Made by a program: the position numbers and the translations under genes | In this document: piece after piece, positions 47,469-56,466 of the stretch | Position numbering within the stretch: position 1 is the stretch's first letter | Layout: every line of letters starts with the position of its first letter | Notes under the pieces: model-generated | Told to the model about the DNA's origin: nothing | The model's input: the letters and a program-made list of their open reading frames with translations, nothing else | Database searches by the model: none | DNA from: Rhizobium tibeticum | Lineage (GTDB): Bacteria; Pseudomonadota; Alphaproteobacteria; Rhizobiales; Rhizobiaceae | Length of the DNA stretch: 64,000 nucleotides | Assembly: GCF_900110205.1 (NCBI RefSeq) | Contig: NZ_FOCV01000003.1 | Location: 186,001 to 250,000 of the forward strand | Reading direction: 5' to 3'

Positions 47469-48521
47469 CTAGGCAACAGGAGGATAAAGGTGCTCGGCGC
47501 CGCGATAGTCCGAAACTGAATAGCAGCCCTCGCCCGTCTTTCTGATCGACTGTTCAGCGATTACGGCCTTGCCGTGGCCACCGGGTATGTCGAGTATGTA
47601 GGTGGGTTGGCAGAGACCGGAAATCCGGCCGCGCAAAGCGGCGACTATTTTCTGTCCTTCTTCGATCGTCAGCCGAAAATGGCTCGTTCCGGGCGCGAGA
47701 TCCGGATGGTGCAGGTAGTACGGCTTCACACGGGTCTCGACAAAGGCCTTCATCAACTCTGCAAGCACGGTCGGATCATCATTGACGCCCTTAAGGAGCA
47801 CCGATTGGCTGATCATGACTATTCCGGCATCGACGAGGCGGGCGCAGGCCGCACGCGCTTCGTTCGTGAGCTCGCGCGGATGATTGGCATGCAGGGCCAG
47901 GAAAACAGTTTTGCCACTCGCTCTCAGCGCCGCAATCAGGGCCGCATCGACTCTGGACGGATCAACGACAGGGATACGTGTATGGAACCGCACGATCTTC
48001 ACGTGACCGATCGACGCCAACTGGCGAAGAATGTCTTCCAGCCGCCGCGGAGACAACACCAACGGATCGCCGCCCGTCAGGATCACCTCCCAGATTTCCT
48101 CGTGGTCGCGGATGTAGGCAAAGGCTGCCGTCATGGCCCCGGGGTCCAGCGTGCCGAGGCCCTGCGGACCGACCATCTCGCGGCGAAAGCAGAAGCGACA
48201 GTAGACCGGGCATACGTGAACGGCCTTCAACAACACCCGGTCGGGATAGCGATGAACGATCCCTTGCACGGGACTGTGGGCTTCGTCGCCGATCGGGTCC
48301 GCACGCTCTTCCTGAGCAACGATAAGTTCGACCGGGTCCGGCACGAATTGCCGGGCGATCGGGTCTGCAGCGTCCGTGCGATCGATGAGACCCGCGACCG
48401 TTGGCGTCAATGCAATGGCGTAATGCGCGGCAACCTCCGCCAACGCTTCCCGGTCTCTTTGACCGAGCAGCCCGGCGCGTTCCAGACCCTCGACGGTCTT
48501 GATAGGTCCGACACTATTCAT
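47469..48521 (-). CDS. epmB: EF-P beta-lysylation enzyme EpmB (lysine 2,3-aminomutase family)
   Basis: A 350-aa radical-SAM, PLP-dependent mutase that makes (R)-beta-lysine for EF-P. The cluster motif is C-P-V-Y-C-R-F-C (C-x3-C-x2-C); the PLP lysine lies in DIPGGHGKAVI. It starts by ATGA overlap with epmA, so the two are translated together. The frame extends a few codons upstream but that start is not needed. Confidence 0.93.
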   Translation of the reverse strand: MNSVGPIKTVEGLERAGLLGQRDREALAEVAAHYAIALTPTVAGLIDRTDAADPIARQFVPDPVELIVAQEERADPIGDEAHSPVQGIVHRYPDRVLLKAVHVCPVYCRFCFRREMVGPQGLGTLDPGAMTAAFAYIRDHEEIWEVILTGGDPLVLSPRRLEDILRQLASIGHVKIVRFHTRIPVVDPSRVDAALIAALRASGKTVFLALHANHPRELTNEARAACARLVDAGIVMISQSVLLKGVNDDPTVLAELMKAFVETRVKPYYLHHPDLAPGTSHFRLTIEEGQKIVAALRGRISGLCQPTYILDIPGGHGKAVIAEQSIRKTGEGCYSVSDYRGAEHLYPPVA

Positions 48522-49585
48522 CTGCCATACTCCGCGACCGGCGCCCACATCACCTGATCGATCCTCGACGCCCCGGTTGCCAGCATCACCAACCGGTCGA
48601 AGCCAAGGGCGATACCGCTCGCCTCCGGCATGATGGCAAGGGCGTCCAGAAAATCCTCGTCGATCGGATAGGTCTCGCCATAGATGCGGGCCTTCTCGGA
48701 CATCTCGATCTCGAAGCGGCGGCGCTGTTCCGCCGGATTGGTGAGCTCACCGAATCCGTTTGCGAGCTCGACACCACAGGCATAGACCTCGAAACGTTCG
48801 GCAACGCGAGGATCATGCCCCGACGGACGCGCCAGCGCTGCCTCCGACACCGGATATTCGTCAAGAATGGTGACGCAGCCGAGGCCCAGCTGAGGTTCGA
48901 CCTTTTCAACGAGCACGCGGCTAAACAAATCCGCCCAACCGTCATCATCGGCAACGCGCATGCCGATCCGCTTCATCTCGCAGGCGAGATGCGCCCGATC
49001 CGTCGCACCGTCGGTCGCAACGGACGCCAGGAGATCTATACCCGCGTGGCGGTCGAAAGCTGCGGCAACGCTTATCCGGTCCGGCCCCGCGAACGGATCG
49101 CACTCGCTTCCTCGATAGGTCAGGCGTGTCGTCTTCGTGGTTTCTGCTGCAAGCGCCAAAATGCGAACGCAGTCCATCATCAGGCTCTCGTAGCTTTCGT
49201 CCACACGATACCATTCAAGCATCGTGAATTCCGGATGATGCAACGGACCGCGCTCGCGATTGCGGTAGACGTGGGCGAAGCAGGCGATGCGCTGCTCTCC
49301 GGCCGAAAGCAATTTCTTGCAGGCAAACTCAGGCGAGGTATGCAGATAAAGCGACGCCGCCTTCTGACCGTCGGTCGTCAATGCTTCGGTGGCAAACGCA
49401 TGAAGATGCGCCTCGTTGCCTGGCGACACCTGCAGCGTCGCGGTGTCGACTTCCAGAAAATCCTCGCTCAGGAAGTAGCCCCGCAGCGCAGACTGGATCG
49501 CATTCCGCCCAATCAGGAACGGGCGACGGTCCAAATGCACGCTCGGCGTCCACCACGGCGATACTTTGGCGATCGAGGGCTTCAT
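48518..49585 (-). CDS. epmA: EF-P lysine lysyltransferase EpmA (GenX/PoxA)
   Basis: A 355-aa paralogue of the LysRS catalytic domain, without the anticodon-binding domain. Class II motifs: FLEVDTATLQVSPGNEAHL, motif 2 FAHVYRNRERGPLHHPEFTMLEWYR and motif 3 SGIALGFDRLVMLATG. It attaches beta-lysine from EpmB to Lys34 of EF-P. Two starts are possible (49591 and 49585); AGGA lies 8 nt before the second. It is divergent from efp across a 150-bp promoter gap. Confidence 0.94.
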   Translation of the reverse strand: MKPSIAKVSPWWTPSVHLDRRPFLIGRNAIQSALRGYFLSEDFLEVDTATLQVSPGNEAHLHAFATEALTTDGQKAASLYLHTSPEFACKKLLSAGEQRIACFAHVYRNRERGPLHHPEFTMLEWYRVDESYESLMMDCVRILALAAETTKTTRLTYRGSECDPFAGPDRISVAAAFDRHAGIDLLASVATDGATDRAHLACEMKRIGMRVADDDGWADLFSRVLVEKVEPQLGLGCVTILDEYPVSEAALARPSGHDPRVAERFEVYACGVELANGFGELTNPAEQRRRFEIEMSEKARIYGETYPIDEDFLDALAIMPEASGIALGFDRLVMLATGASRIDQVMWAPVAEYGR

Positions 49586-49736
49586 CGGCATTGTCCTGAC
49601 CGACCTAGCCAACGCTGGGGCTGGCTATTTGCCGGATTTTAGGTTAGTTGCGCCCCCAAAGAACAGTCAATTGCGTCTTTGAGGCTGTATCGACAGTCCT
49701 CTACGACGCCAAAAGCCGAGTTACAAGGAAGTCTTA

Positions 49737-50306
49737 ATGGTCAAGGTCATCGCCTCTTCCGTCCGCAAGGGCAACGTTCTCGACGTGGATGGTAAGCTCT
49801 ACGTCGTTCTGACTGCCCAGAACTTCCATCCGGGCAAGGGCACGCCGGTTACCCAGGTCGACATGCGTCGTATCGTCGACGGCGTTAAGGTCGCTGAGCG
49901 CTGGCGTACGACCGAACAGGTCGAGCGCGCCTTCGTCGAAGACGTGAACTTCCAGTATCTTTACGAAGATGGTGAAGGATTCCATTTCATGAACCCGGCG
50001 ACCTACGATCAGGTGGTCGTGAACGATGAAACGATGGGCGATCAGAAGGCCTATCTGCAGGAAGGCATGACCTGCATCCTGTCGATCCATGAAGGCGTTC
50101 CGCTTGCGCTCGAGCTGCCGCGCCATGTGACCCTCGAAATTACGGAAACCGAACCGGTCGTTAAGGGCCAGACGGCTTCTTCCTCCTACAAGCCGGCAAT
50201 GCTGTCGAACGGCGTGCGCACCATGGTGCCCCCGCATATCAACGCCGGCACGCGCGTGGTTATCGCCACGGAAGACAATTCCTACGTCGAGCGCGCAAAG
50301 GACTGA
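49737..50306 (+). CDS. efp: Translation elongation factor P
   Basis: A 189-aa tRNA-mimic that relieves ribosome stalling at polyproline. The modified lysine is Lys34 in F-H-P-G-K-G-T-P, the site used by EpmA. AGGAAG lies 6 nt before the ATG. With epmA and epmB next door the whole modification system is local; EpmC (hydroxylase) is not in the window. Confidence 0.97.
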   Translation: MVKVIASSVRKGNVLDVDGKLYVVLTAQNFHPGKGTPVTQVDMRRIVDGVKVAERWRTTEQVERAFVEDVNFQYLYEDGEGFHFMNPATYDQVVVNDETMGDQKAYLQEGMTCILSIHEGVPLALELPRHVTLEITETEPVVKGQTASSSYKPAMLSNGVRTMVPPHINAGTRVVIATEDNSYVERAKD

Positions 50307-50334
50307 TCGTCCGCCTCATGCGCTGAGAAAACGA

Positions 50335-50364
50335 AGGCCGCATCGGAAACGACGCGGCCTTTTC
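50335..50364 (+). terminator. Terminator after efp
   Basis: AAGGCCGC-A-TCG, tetraloop GAAA, CGA-C-GCGGCCTT (11 pairs, one A-C mismatch), followed by TTTT. It begins 28 bp after the efp stop. Confidence 0.8.
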
Positions 50365-50404
50365 CCTGTCAGCAGCTACGGTCATATCGCGACTGCCGTT
50401 CAAA

Positions 50405-50436
50405 CAAAAAAGCGCCGATCACGTCGGCGCTTTTTT
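50405..50436. terminator. Bidirectional terminator between efp and the lipoprotein gene
   Basis: GCGCCGA / TCGGCGC with loop TCACG, flanked by A6 on the left and T6 on the right, so it can act in both directions: as a second stop for efp and as the stop of the minus-strand lipoprotein gene. Confidence 0.85.
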
Positions 50437-50483
50437 CTTAAGGTAATGACGTTAGGTCGCAGGCTACCTCAGTCGGCCCCGCC

Positions 50484-50747
50484 TTAGTAGCGCGGGCAAC
50501 GTGCTTCGTAGCGGCGGCCGTATCGGTCCCTGTAGACGCAGTAGCCACGACGCTCAACGGACTGGCCGATCAATGCGCCAGCGAGACCGCCGGCTACGGC
50601 ACCGATTGCTGCGCCGCCCCAGCTGTTGCTGACAGCACCACCAATAATGGCGCCGCTGCCTGCACCGATCGCGGTGCCTTGTTCAGTCGCCGTGCAAGAA
50701 GCAAGCGCGCCAACAAGGGCGCCAATAAGAACAATCTTTTTCATCAT
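50484..50747 (-). CDS. Glycine-zipper small lipoprotein
   Basis: An 87-aa protein. The signal ends in a lipobox L15-A-S-C18, so it is a lipoprotein. Residues about 25-65 form a glycine-zipper 2TM-like segment (GTAIGAGSGAIIGGAV ... GGLAGALIGQS), followed by a basic, tyrosine-rich tail (CVYRDRYGRRYEARCPRY). Similar proteins are common envelope lipoproteins of unclear role. AGGGG lies 7 nt before the first ATG. It follows the DUF3309 gene by 26 bp and probably shares its stress promoter. Confidence 0.85.
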   Translation of the reverse strand: MMKKIVLIGALVGALASCTATEQGTAIGAGSGAIIGGAVSNSWGGAAIGAVAGGLAGALIGQSVERRGYCVYRDRYGRRYEARCPRY

Positions 50748-50773
50748 GAGATAACCCCTAGTTTTTTCGTCGC

Positions 50774-50929
50774 TTAGATGCGACCCATTAGCACAAGGAT
50801 AATAATAATTACGAGAACTAGTCCCAAACCGCCGGAAGGTCCATAGCCCCATCCACGGCTATAACCCCAATTTGGTAAGGCGCCGATCAAAAGCAGAATA
50901 AGGATGATGAGAAGTATCGTGCCAAGCAT
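50774..50929 (-). CDS. DUF3309 small membrane protein (51 aa)
   Basis: M-L-G-T-I-L-L-I-I-L-I-L-L-L-I-G-A-L-P, then a W-G-Y-S-R-G-W-G-Y-G linker, then a second hydrophobic helix ending M-G-R-I. This is the DUF3309 pattern of two membrane helices around an aromatic/glycine loop. GAGGA lies 8 nt before the ATG, and a general-stress promoter lies 42 bp upstream. The function is unknown; the promoter suggests a role in stress. It is too short to be caught by common ORF cut-offs. Confidence 0.88.
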   Translation of the reverse strand: MLGTILLIILILLLIGALPNWGYSRGWGYGPSGGLGLVLVIIIILVLMGRI

Positions 50930-51444
50930 GGTTCAAGTCCTCGACCTCATTGCACTCGGAATGGACGAGAAACACGCATCACGGATTTTTGTTCCATACG
51001 TATCAAATCTTCCGCTTTGACGGTAAAAACCACCCGATCAAGCCCGATTTTCGGTCGCTCCGCGTAACGCAGCACCAACGCGAAAAGGTTCAGCCAGAAG
51101 TCGCCCGGAAATTTCCGGTAAAAGCGGTTAACAAGCCAAATGCAAACCCGCCCACGCGTATGACGCGAATTTTGCGATTCAGCATCTTGTGGGAAAAAGC
51201 GATTCAAAATCAATACTTAGCCGTGAACAAACACTGAATCAGCCGGAGTCAGCGATTCGTCTCCGATTCGTTCTCAAGCTGTTCCGAATCGGAAAACGAG
51301 CAATCTGCAAGCTATTCGCGCAACAGAAAACCGCGCAGTAAATTCAAATCAGCCCTTGCGTTTGAGACAACGGCTGTCCATGTGTTGTCTGCTTCGGAGA
51401 GGAGCTGACTTGATCTGGGGCACCCCCGCCTCATCTGCAGGACC
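50930..51444. other. Intergenic region between DUF3309 gene and helicase gene
   Basis: 515 bp with overlapping short frames on both strands that have no ribosome site or family resemblance. It contains the stress promoter at 50971-50995 and, at 51255-51300, repeated GATTCG/CGAATC words of unknown meaning. Confidence 0.5.
50971..50995 (-). promoter_or_regulatory. EcfG/RpoE2-type promoter of the DUF3309-lipoprotein pair
   Basis: Minus-strand GGAAC-N16-TGTT, i.e. GGAAC-N17-GTT, the general-stress sigma-factor consensus of rhizobia. It lies 42 bp upstream of the DUF3309 ATG. Confidence 0.65.
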
Positions 51445-54400
51445 ATGACACTGACATCGCAGCCGATGATACTGAGTGGGCGCGGAGTAACCGCGGTGCT
51501 CGGGCCAACCAATACCGGCAAGACGCATTATGCCATCGAGCGCATGGTTGCCCACGGCACCGGCGTGATCGGGCTGCCGTTGCGGCTGCTGGCACGCGAG
51601 GTCTACACACGCGTCGCCGAAAAGGTCGGAATCCAGAATGTTGCGCTGGTAACGGGCGAGGAGAAGATATCGCCTCCCAACGCCCGCTTTTCGGTCTGTA
51701 CCGTCGAGGCAATGCCGCGCGAGACCAAGGCAGCTTTCGTCGCCATCGATGAAGTTCAGCTTGCCGGCGATCTGGAGCGCGGGCACATCTTCACGGACCG
51801 CATCCTGCATCTGCGCGGCCGCGACGAAACACTGTTGCTCGGCGCCGGCACGATGCGCCCGATTCTGCAACAACTTCTCCCCGGAATCACCGTGGTCGAG
51901 CGACCCCGGCTTTCTCACCTGTTCTATGCTGGACAGAAGAAGACCACCCGCCTGCCGCAGCGCTCGGCGATTGTCGCTTTCTCTGCGGACGAAGTCTATG
52001 CGATCGCTGAGTTGATCCGCAGACAGCGGGGCGGGGCGGCCGTGGTTCTTGGAGCTCTCAGTCCGCGCACCCGCAATGCGCAGGTGGCGCTTTATCAGGC
52101 CGGGGATGTGGAATATCTGGTCGCGACGGATGCGATCGGCATGGGTCTCAATCTCGATGTCGATCACGTCGCCTTCGCGCAGGATCGCAAATTCGACGGC
52201 TATCAGTTCCGCAACCTCAACCCTGCTGAACTCGGGCAGATTGCCGGTCGCGCAGGCCGCCATGTTCGCGACGGAACATTTGGCGTCACCGGCCAAGTGG
52301 ACCCTTTTGATGAGGAATTGGTCGAACGCATCGAAGGTCATGAGTTCGACAATGTAAAAGTGCTGCAGTGGCGCACAAAGAACCTCGATTTCGCTTCCAT
52401 TCATGCGCTGCGGGCGAGCCTTGAAACCGGCCCTACCGTTTCCGGCCTGACACGCGCTCTGCCCGCCGTCGACCAGCAAGCGCTGGAACACCTGTCGCGT
52501 TACCCGGAAATCATTGACCTTGCTGACAATCCGGCGCGGGTCGAGAAGTTGTGGGAGGCGTGCGCGCTGCCGGACTACCGGCGTATTGCCCCGGCTCAAC
52601 ACGCCGATCTCATCTCTACCCTCTTTTCCGATCTCGTGCGCTATGGCACGGTAAACGAGGACTTCCTTTCCGAGCAGGTACATCGTGCGGATCGAACAGA
52701 CGGTGAAATTGACACGCTTTCGGCGCGAATCGCGCAGATAAGGACTTGGACCTATGTGTCGAATCGGCCCAATTGGCTTGCCGATCCGACACACTGGCAG
52801 GAAAAGACGCGGGAAATCGAAGATCGATTGTCCGATGCGTTACATGAAAGGTTGACGAAACGCTTTGTTGATCGCAGGACATCTGTGCTCATGAAGCGCC
52901 TGAGAGAGAATGCGATGCTGGAAGCTGAAATCAGTGTAAATGGCGATGTCTTCGTTGAAGGACATCATGTGGGGCAACTGTCGGGATTCCGGTTCACGCC
53001 CATTTCGGGAGCGGATGGACCGGACGCTAAGGCTGTTCAGTCTGCTTCGCAAAAGGCGCTCGCTCTGGAATTCGAGGCACGTGCTGCTCGCCTCCATGCG
53101 GCCGGCAATGGCGATCTCGCGATCGGCTCCGACGGTTCGATCCGCTGGTTGGGTGATCCGGTGGCACGTCTGGCGGGCAGCGATCATGTGATGCGCCCGC
53201 GCGTCATTATTCTCGCCGACGAGCAGTTGACCGGCAATGCGCGCGACCACGTGGCCGCTCGGGTCGAGCGCTTTGTGAATCATCATATCAGCACGGTTCT
53301 GAAGCCGCTTGACGATCTGTCCCGCGCAGAGGATCTGCAGGGCCTGGCGAAGGGCCTGGCATTTCAGCTCGTCGAGAACCTCGGTGTTCTGTTCCGGCGC
53401 GACGTAACCGAAGAGGTAAAGTCCCTGGATCAGGATGCGCGCGCCTCGATGCGCCGCTATGGCGTTCGCTTCGGCGCCTACCATATCTTCGTTCCCGCTC
53501 TTCTGAAGCCCGCGCCGGCGGAGCTCATCACGCTCCTCTGGGCGCTGAAGAATGACGGTCTCGACAAGCCCGGGTATGGCGATCTCATTCCTGTGCTTGC
53601 TGCGGGCCGCACTTCGGTCGTGACCGATCCAGGTTTCGAGCGCACGTTCTACAAGCTGGCCGGCTTCCGGTTCCTTGGCAAACGCGCAGTTCGCATCGAT
53701 ATCCTGGAGCGCCTGGCGGATATCATTCGCCCGCTGCTTCAATGGAAGCCCGGCCAGGCCAATCGACCGGAAGGCGCATATGACGGCCGTCGCTTCACCA
53801 CGACGACCGCCATGCTTTCGATCCTTGGCGCCACCCTCGAGGACATGGAAGAGATCCTGAAGGGACTTGGCTATCGTGCCGATGCCGTGAAGGTAGAAGA
53901 GGCGGCAGCCTATTTGTCGGCTCAGGACGCCTCGGCGGCACCGACGACCGAAACTGCAACCGAGGAGAATGCCGAGAAAGCGGATCATGACGATGCCGAC
54001 AGCACATCGGAGGAGCCCGCCTCGGAAGTCCCCGCTGCCGAAGCAGTGACCGCCGAACAGCCCGTCGCCGCCACCGCCGAAGAGGCCGAGGAGCCGAAGC
54101 CGGTTCTTCTCTGGCGCCTCGGTGGCCGTACGGACAATCAGCGTCAGGCTCGCAGCCCCGGCGAACGGCGTGGCGGCAACAATCGCGGCCAGGACCGCGG
54201 ACCTGGTCATCGTCGCCAAGGTGGTGAAGGCGGAGAGGGCCGCGACGGCGACCGCCAGCATCATGGCAAGGATGGCGGCAAGCCACAGCAGGGACGCGGC
54301 GACCGCAACGAACAGCGTGGCGACCGTCAGGACCGGGGTGATCGCAAGGATCGCAACAACCGCGGCGGCCCGCAGCCGTTGCGCTTCGAGGCAAAGCCAC

Positions 54401-54477
54401 CGCGCAAGGAAAAGCCGATTGATCCGGATTCTCCTTTCGCCAAGCTCGCTGCCTTGAAGGAGCAGATGAAGAAGTAA
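51445..54477 (+). CDS. Suv3-like DExH-box RNA helicase with basic RGG-like tail
   Basis: A 1010-aa helicase of the type shared by alphaproteobacteria and mitochondrial Suv3. Walker A G20-P-T-N-T-G-K-T27; box II is D-E-V-Q (IDEVQLAGD), as in Suv3; helicase C motifs are VATDAIGMGLNL and QIAGRAGRH. The middle has the helical Suv3 C-terminal domain. From about residue 860 the protein is low complexity: acidic Glu/Ala-rich first, then a strongly basic Gly/Arg/Asp/Gln-rich tail with many R-G-D, D-R and R-G-G words, likely an RNA-binding disordered region. A second start at M-I-L-S-G-R-G is possible. The S4 gene follows 4 nt after the stop. Confidence 0.9.
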   Translation: MTLTSQPMILSGRGVTAVLGPTNTGKTHYAIERMVAHGTGVIGLPLRLLAREVYTRVAEKVGIQNVALVTGEEKISPPNARFSVCTVEAMPRETKAAFVAIDEVQLAGDLERGHIFTDRILHLRGRDETLLLGAGTMRPILQQLLPGITVVERPRLSHLFYAGQKKTTRLPQRSAIVAFSADEVYAIAELIRRQRGGAAVVLGALSPRTRNAQVALYQAGDVEYLVATDAIGMGLNLDVDHVAFAQDRKFDGYQFRNLNPAELGQIAGRAGRHVRDGTFGVTGQVDPFDEELVERIEGHEFDNVKVLQWRTKNLDFASIHALRASLETGPTVSGLTRALPAVDQQALEHLSRYPEIIDLADNPARVEKLWEACALPDYRRIAPAQHADLISTLFSDLVRYGTVNEDFLSEQVHRADRTDGEIDTLSARIAQIRTWTYVSNRPNWLADPTHWQEKTREIEDRLSDALHERLTKRFVDRRTSVLMKRLRENAMLEAEISVNGDVFVEGHHVGQLSGFRFTPISGADGPDAKAVQSASQKALALEFEARAARLHAAGNGDLAIGSDGSIRWLGDPVARLAGSDHVMRPRVIILADEQLTGNARDHVAARVERFVNHHISTVLKPLDDLSRAEDLQGLAKGLAFQLVENLGVLFRRDVTEEVKSLDQDARASMRRYGVRFGAYHIFVPALLKPAPAELITLLWALKNDGLDKPGYGDLIPVLAAGRTSVVTDPGFERTFYKLAGFRFLGKRAVRIDILERLADIIRPLLQWKPGQANRPEGAYDGRRFTTTTAMLSILGATLEDMEEILKGLGYRADAVKVEEAAAYLSAQDASAAPTTETATEENAEKADHDDADSTSEEPASEVPAAEAVTAEQPVAATAEEAEEPKPVLLWRLGGRTDNQRQARSPGERRGGNNRGQDRGPGHRRQGGEGGEGRDGDRQHHGKDGGKPQQGRGDRNEQRGDRQDRGDRKDRNNRGGPQPLRFEAKPPRKEKPIDPDSPFAKLAALKEQMKK

Positions 54478-54481
54478 GCAG

Positions 54482-54886
54482 ATGGGCGGGGCGACACAGC
54501 CAGGAAGCGGTTCGCGACAGCGCATCGACAAATGGCTGTTCTTCACTCGTATGGTGAAATCGCGCTCGCTGGCACAAAGCCACATTCAATCCGGGCATGT
54601 ACGGATCAATGGCGAGCGCGCGCTCCAACCGAGCCAAACGATCAAAGCAGGCGACAAAGTCGAGCTCTCACTGGACAGGCGCGACATTGTCCTCATCGTC
54701 AGGTCGGGAGGTGAGCGACGTGGCCCGTACGAGGAAGCCCGGCTGCTCTATGAGGACCTTACGCCGCCACCCGATGAGGCAAGGCGCTTGACGCCTTACG
54801 AACAGGCGATCCGTGCCACCGGCACGGGCAGGCCCACGAAGAAGGATCGCCGTGCAATCGACAGGCTGATCTCGGACGAGGATTAG
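54482..54886 (+). CDS. S4-domain RNA-binding protein (Hsp15-like)
   Basis: A 134-aa protein with an S4 domain at residues about 13-60 (RIDKWLFFTRMVKSRSLAQSHIQSGHVRINGE), as in the heat-shock protein Hsp15, which rescues stalled 50S-peptidyl-tRNA complexes. The tail is basic. It starts 4 nt after the helicase stop, so the two are one operon, both acting on RNA. Confidence 0.88.
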   Translation: MGGATQPGSGSRQRIDKWLFFTRMVKSRSLAQSHIQSGHVRINGERALQPSQTIKAGDKVELSLDRRDIVLIVRSGGERRGPYEEARLLYEDLTPPPDEARRLTPYEQAIRATGTGRPTKKDRRAIDRLISDED

Positions 54887-55080
54887 AAAACTCTGTCCAA
54901 ACTGCCGGGTTTTGCGATTTCTTTATTCTTGAAATCCGCAGGCAAAGCCGATACGTCACAGTCAACTTGCCGGATAGCGTGACTGCCTCCCAAGCCTGTC
55001 AACGCTTCCTCTCCGGTTAGGGGAATGGCGCGACGTTCCAGGTTGCCCGGCCCCACTGTATGGAAGTCCTGGAGTTCTTC

Positions 55081-55419
55081 ATGACCTATGTCGTGACCGA
55101 CAATTGCATTCGCTGCAAATATACCGACTGCGTGGAAGTCTGCCCTGTCGACTGCTTCTATGAAGGCGAGAACTTCCTCGTCATTCACCCCGACGAGTGC
55201 ATCGACTGTGGCGTTTGCGAACCGGAATGTCCCGCCGAGGCGATCAAGCCGGATACGGAGCCGGGCCTCGACAAGTGGCTCAAGATCAATGCCGAGTATG
55301 CCAGCATCTGGCCGAACATCACGGTCAAGAAAGACGCCATGCCTGAGGCAAAAGAATTGGACGGCGAAAGCGGCAAGTTCGAGAAGTATTTCTCGGAAAA
55401 GCCCGGATCAGGCGACTGA
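55081..55419 (+). CDS. fdxA: 7Fe ferredoxin FdxA
   Basis: A 112-aa ferredoxin with one [3Fe-4S] and one [4Fe-4S] cluster. Cys9, Cys17 and Cys50 fit the 3Fe site; Cys21, Cys40, Cys43 and Cys46 the 4Fe site. The sequence is [17 protein letters not shown]... with the C-terminal extension usual in Azotobacter-type FdI proteins. GGAG lies 7 nt before the ATG. It probably has its own promoter in the 194-bp gap after the S4 gene. Confidence 0.95.
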   Translation: MTYVVTDNCIRCKYTDCVEVCPVDCFYEGENFLVIHPDECIDCGVCEPECPAEAIKPDTEPGLDKWLKINAEYASIWPNITVKKDAMPEAKELDGESGKFEKYFSEKPGSGD

Positions 55420-55818
55420 TCCCATCTGGCTCAGAATCTGAGCCTGAAACCGTGTTCAGTTGGCTGAAAAAGGCCTGAAGCGTGCCGCCGGCATATGGGT
55501 GGCATGTGTTGCGCGCATGACTCAGGCGCAGTAAATTATTGATTTCCTCATATTTTTGTGATAGCTTTTATAAACTGATCCATTTGCGGCATGAAGCATG
55601 CCCGAACCACCACGAAAGCAAAACAAATCCACAAACGCGGTTTCCGTGACATATCAACGCCTTGAGCCGCGAGGCTCCAAGCTTGTGCGCATGGATATGC
55701 TCGTTTTTGTCCGGTTGGACCAGAAGTAAGTCACCCGACGGATCTGACCGTCTCATCCGGGCCTGACTGACCCGGCTCCGGCTGCAGCCGGAAGCGTAAC
55801 AGGGAGTTTTTGAATAGA
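55420..55818. other. Long upstream region of carD
   Basis: About 400 bp with no gene I can support. AT-rich DNA at 55535-55580 is the likely promoter region; the rest would be a long 5' leader of carD. Confidence 0.5.
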
Positions 55819-56391
55819 ATGACGACCCAGCAGAAAAAACCTTCTTCCGCACGTCACGGCTTCAAGACCGGTGAATCGATCGTGTACCCCGCACATGGCG
55901 TCGGTACCATCAGCGCCATCGAAGAGCAAGAAGTAGCAGGCATGAAGCTTGAACTTTTCGTTATCGATTTCGAGAAGGACAAGATGCGCCTGAAAGTGCC
56001 GGTCGGCAAGGCCATGAGCATCGGCATGCGTAAGCTCTCCGAAACCGATTTCGTCGAGCGTGCATTGAAGGTTGTGCAGGGCAAGGCGCGCGTCAAGCGC
56101 ACCATGTGGTCCCGTCGCGCCCAGGAATATGATGCCAAGATCAATTCCGGCGACCTCATCTCCATCGCTGAAGTTGTCCGCGATCTGTATCGCGCCGAGA
56201 ACCAGCCGGAACAGTCCTATTCCGAACGCCAGCTTTACGAAGCTGCACTTGATCGCATGGCACGCGAGATCGCTGCCGTGAACAAGATGTCGGAAACGGA
56301 AGCCGTCCGTCTCGTAGAGACGAACCTCAACAAAGGTCCGAAGCGCGGCAAGGCAATCGAGGAAGACGAATCTCAGGACGAAGCTGCATAA
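55819..56391 (+). CDS. carD: CarD-family transcriptional regulator
   Basis: A 190-aa protein. The N-terminal RNA-polymerase-interacting domain (FKTGESIVYPAHGVGTISAIEEQEV) is followed by a helical DNA-binding domain (WSRRAQEYDAKINSGDLISIAEVVRDLYR). CarD stabilises open complexes at many promoters. ATG 55819 (M-T-T-Q-Q-K) is chosen; a TTG 9 bp upstream is also in frame, and AGGGAG fits neither perfectly (12 nt and 3 nt). Confidence 0.93.
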   Translation: MTTQQKKPSSARHGFKTGESIVYPAHGVGTISAIEEQEVAGMKLELFVIDFEKDKMRLKVPVGKAMSIGMRKLSETDFVERALKVVQGKARVKRTMWSRRAQEYDAKINSGDLISIAEVVRDLYRAENQPEQSYSERQLYEAALDRMAREIAAVNKMSETEAVRLVETNLNKGPKRGKAIEEDESQDEAA

Positions 56392-56409
56392 GCTCCTTGT
56401 TTTTCTTGC

Positions 56410-56441
56410 AAAAAACCCGGCCTCGCGCCGGGTTTTTTTTT
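56410..56441 (+). terminator. Terminator after carD
   Basis: ACCCGGC / GCCGGGT with a short CTC-GC loop, preceded by A6 and followed by T9. The strong hairpin closes the carD transcript and is immediately followed by the rpoH2 stress promoter. Confidence 0.9.
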
Positions 56442-56466
56442 GGAACTTTTTCCATCCTGGTGCGTT
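56442..56466 (+). promoter_or_regulatory. EcfG/RpoE2-type promoter upstream of rpoH2
   Basis: GGAAC-N16-CGTT, an exact match to the rhizobial general-stress consensus. It begins directly after the carD terminator and 302 bp upstream of the rpoH2 start. In Sinorhizobium rpoH2 is a known RpoE2 target. Confidence 0.75.

Noticed and set aside
47367..47519. 50-codon plus-strand frame M-L-D-F-N-I-L-S-E-N with GGAGG 11 nt upstream
   Set aside because: The last third is antisense to epmB, the spacing of the ribosome site is long and the residues resemble no family; too weak to list as a gene.
50947..51237. Two overlapping short frames (88 and 95 codons) on opposite strands
   Set aside because: They overlap each other and the stress promoter, lack ribosome sites and show no family pattern.
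51255..51300. Repeated GATTCG/CGAATC words
   Set aside because: Spacing is irregular and copies few; could be chance, so not listed as a repeat.
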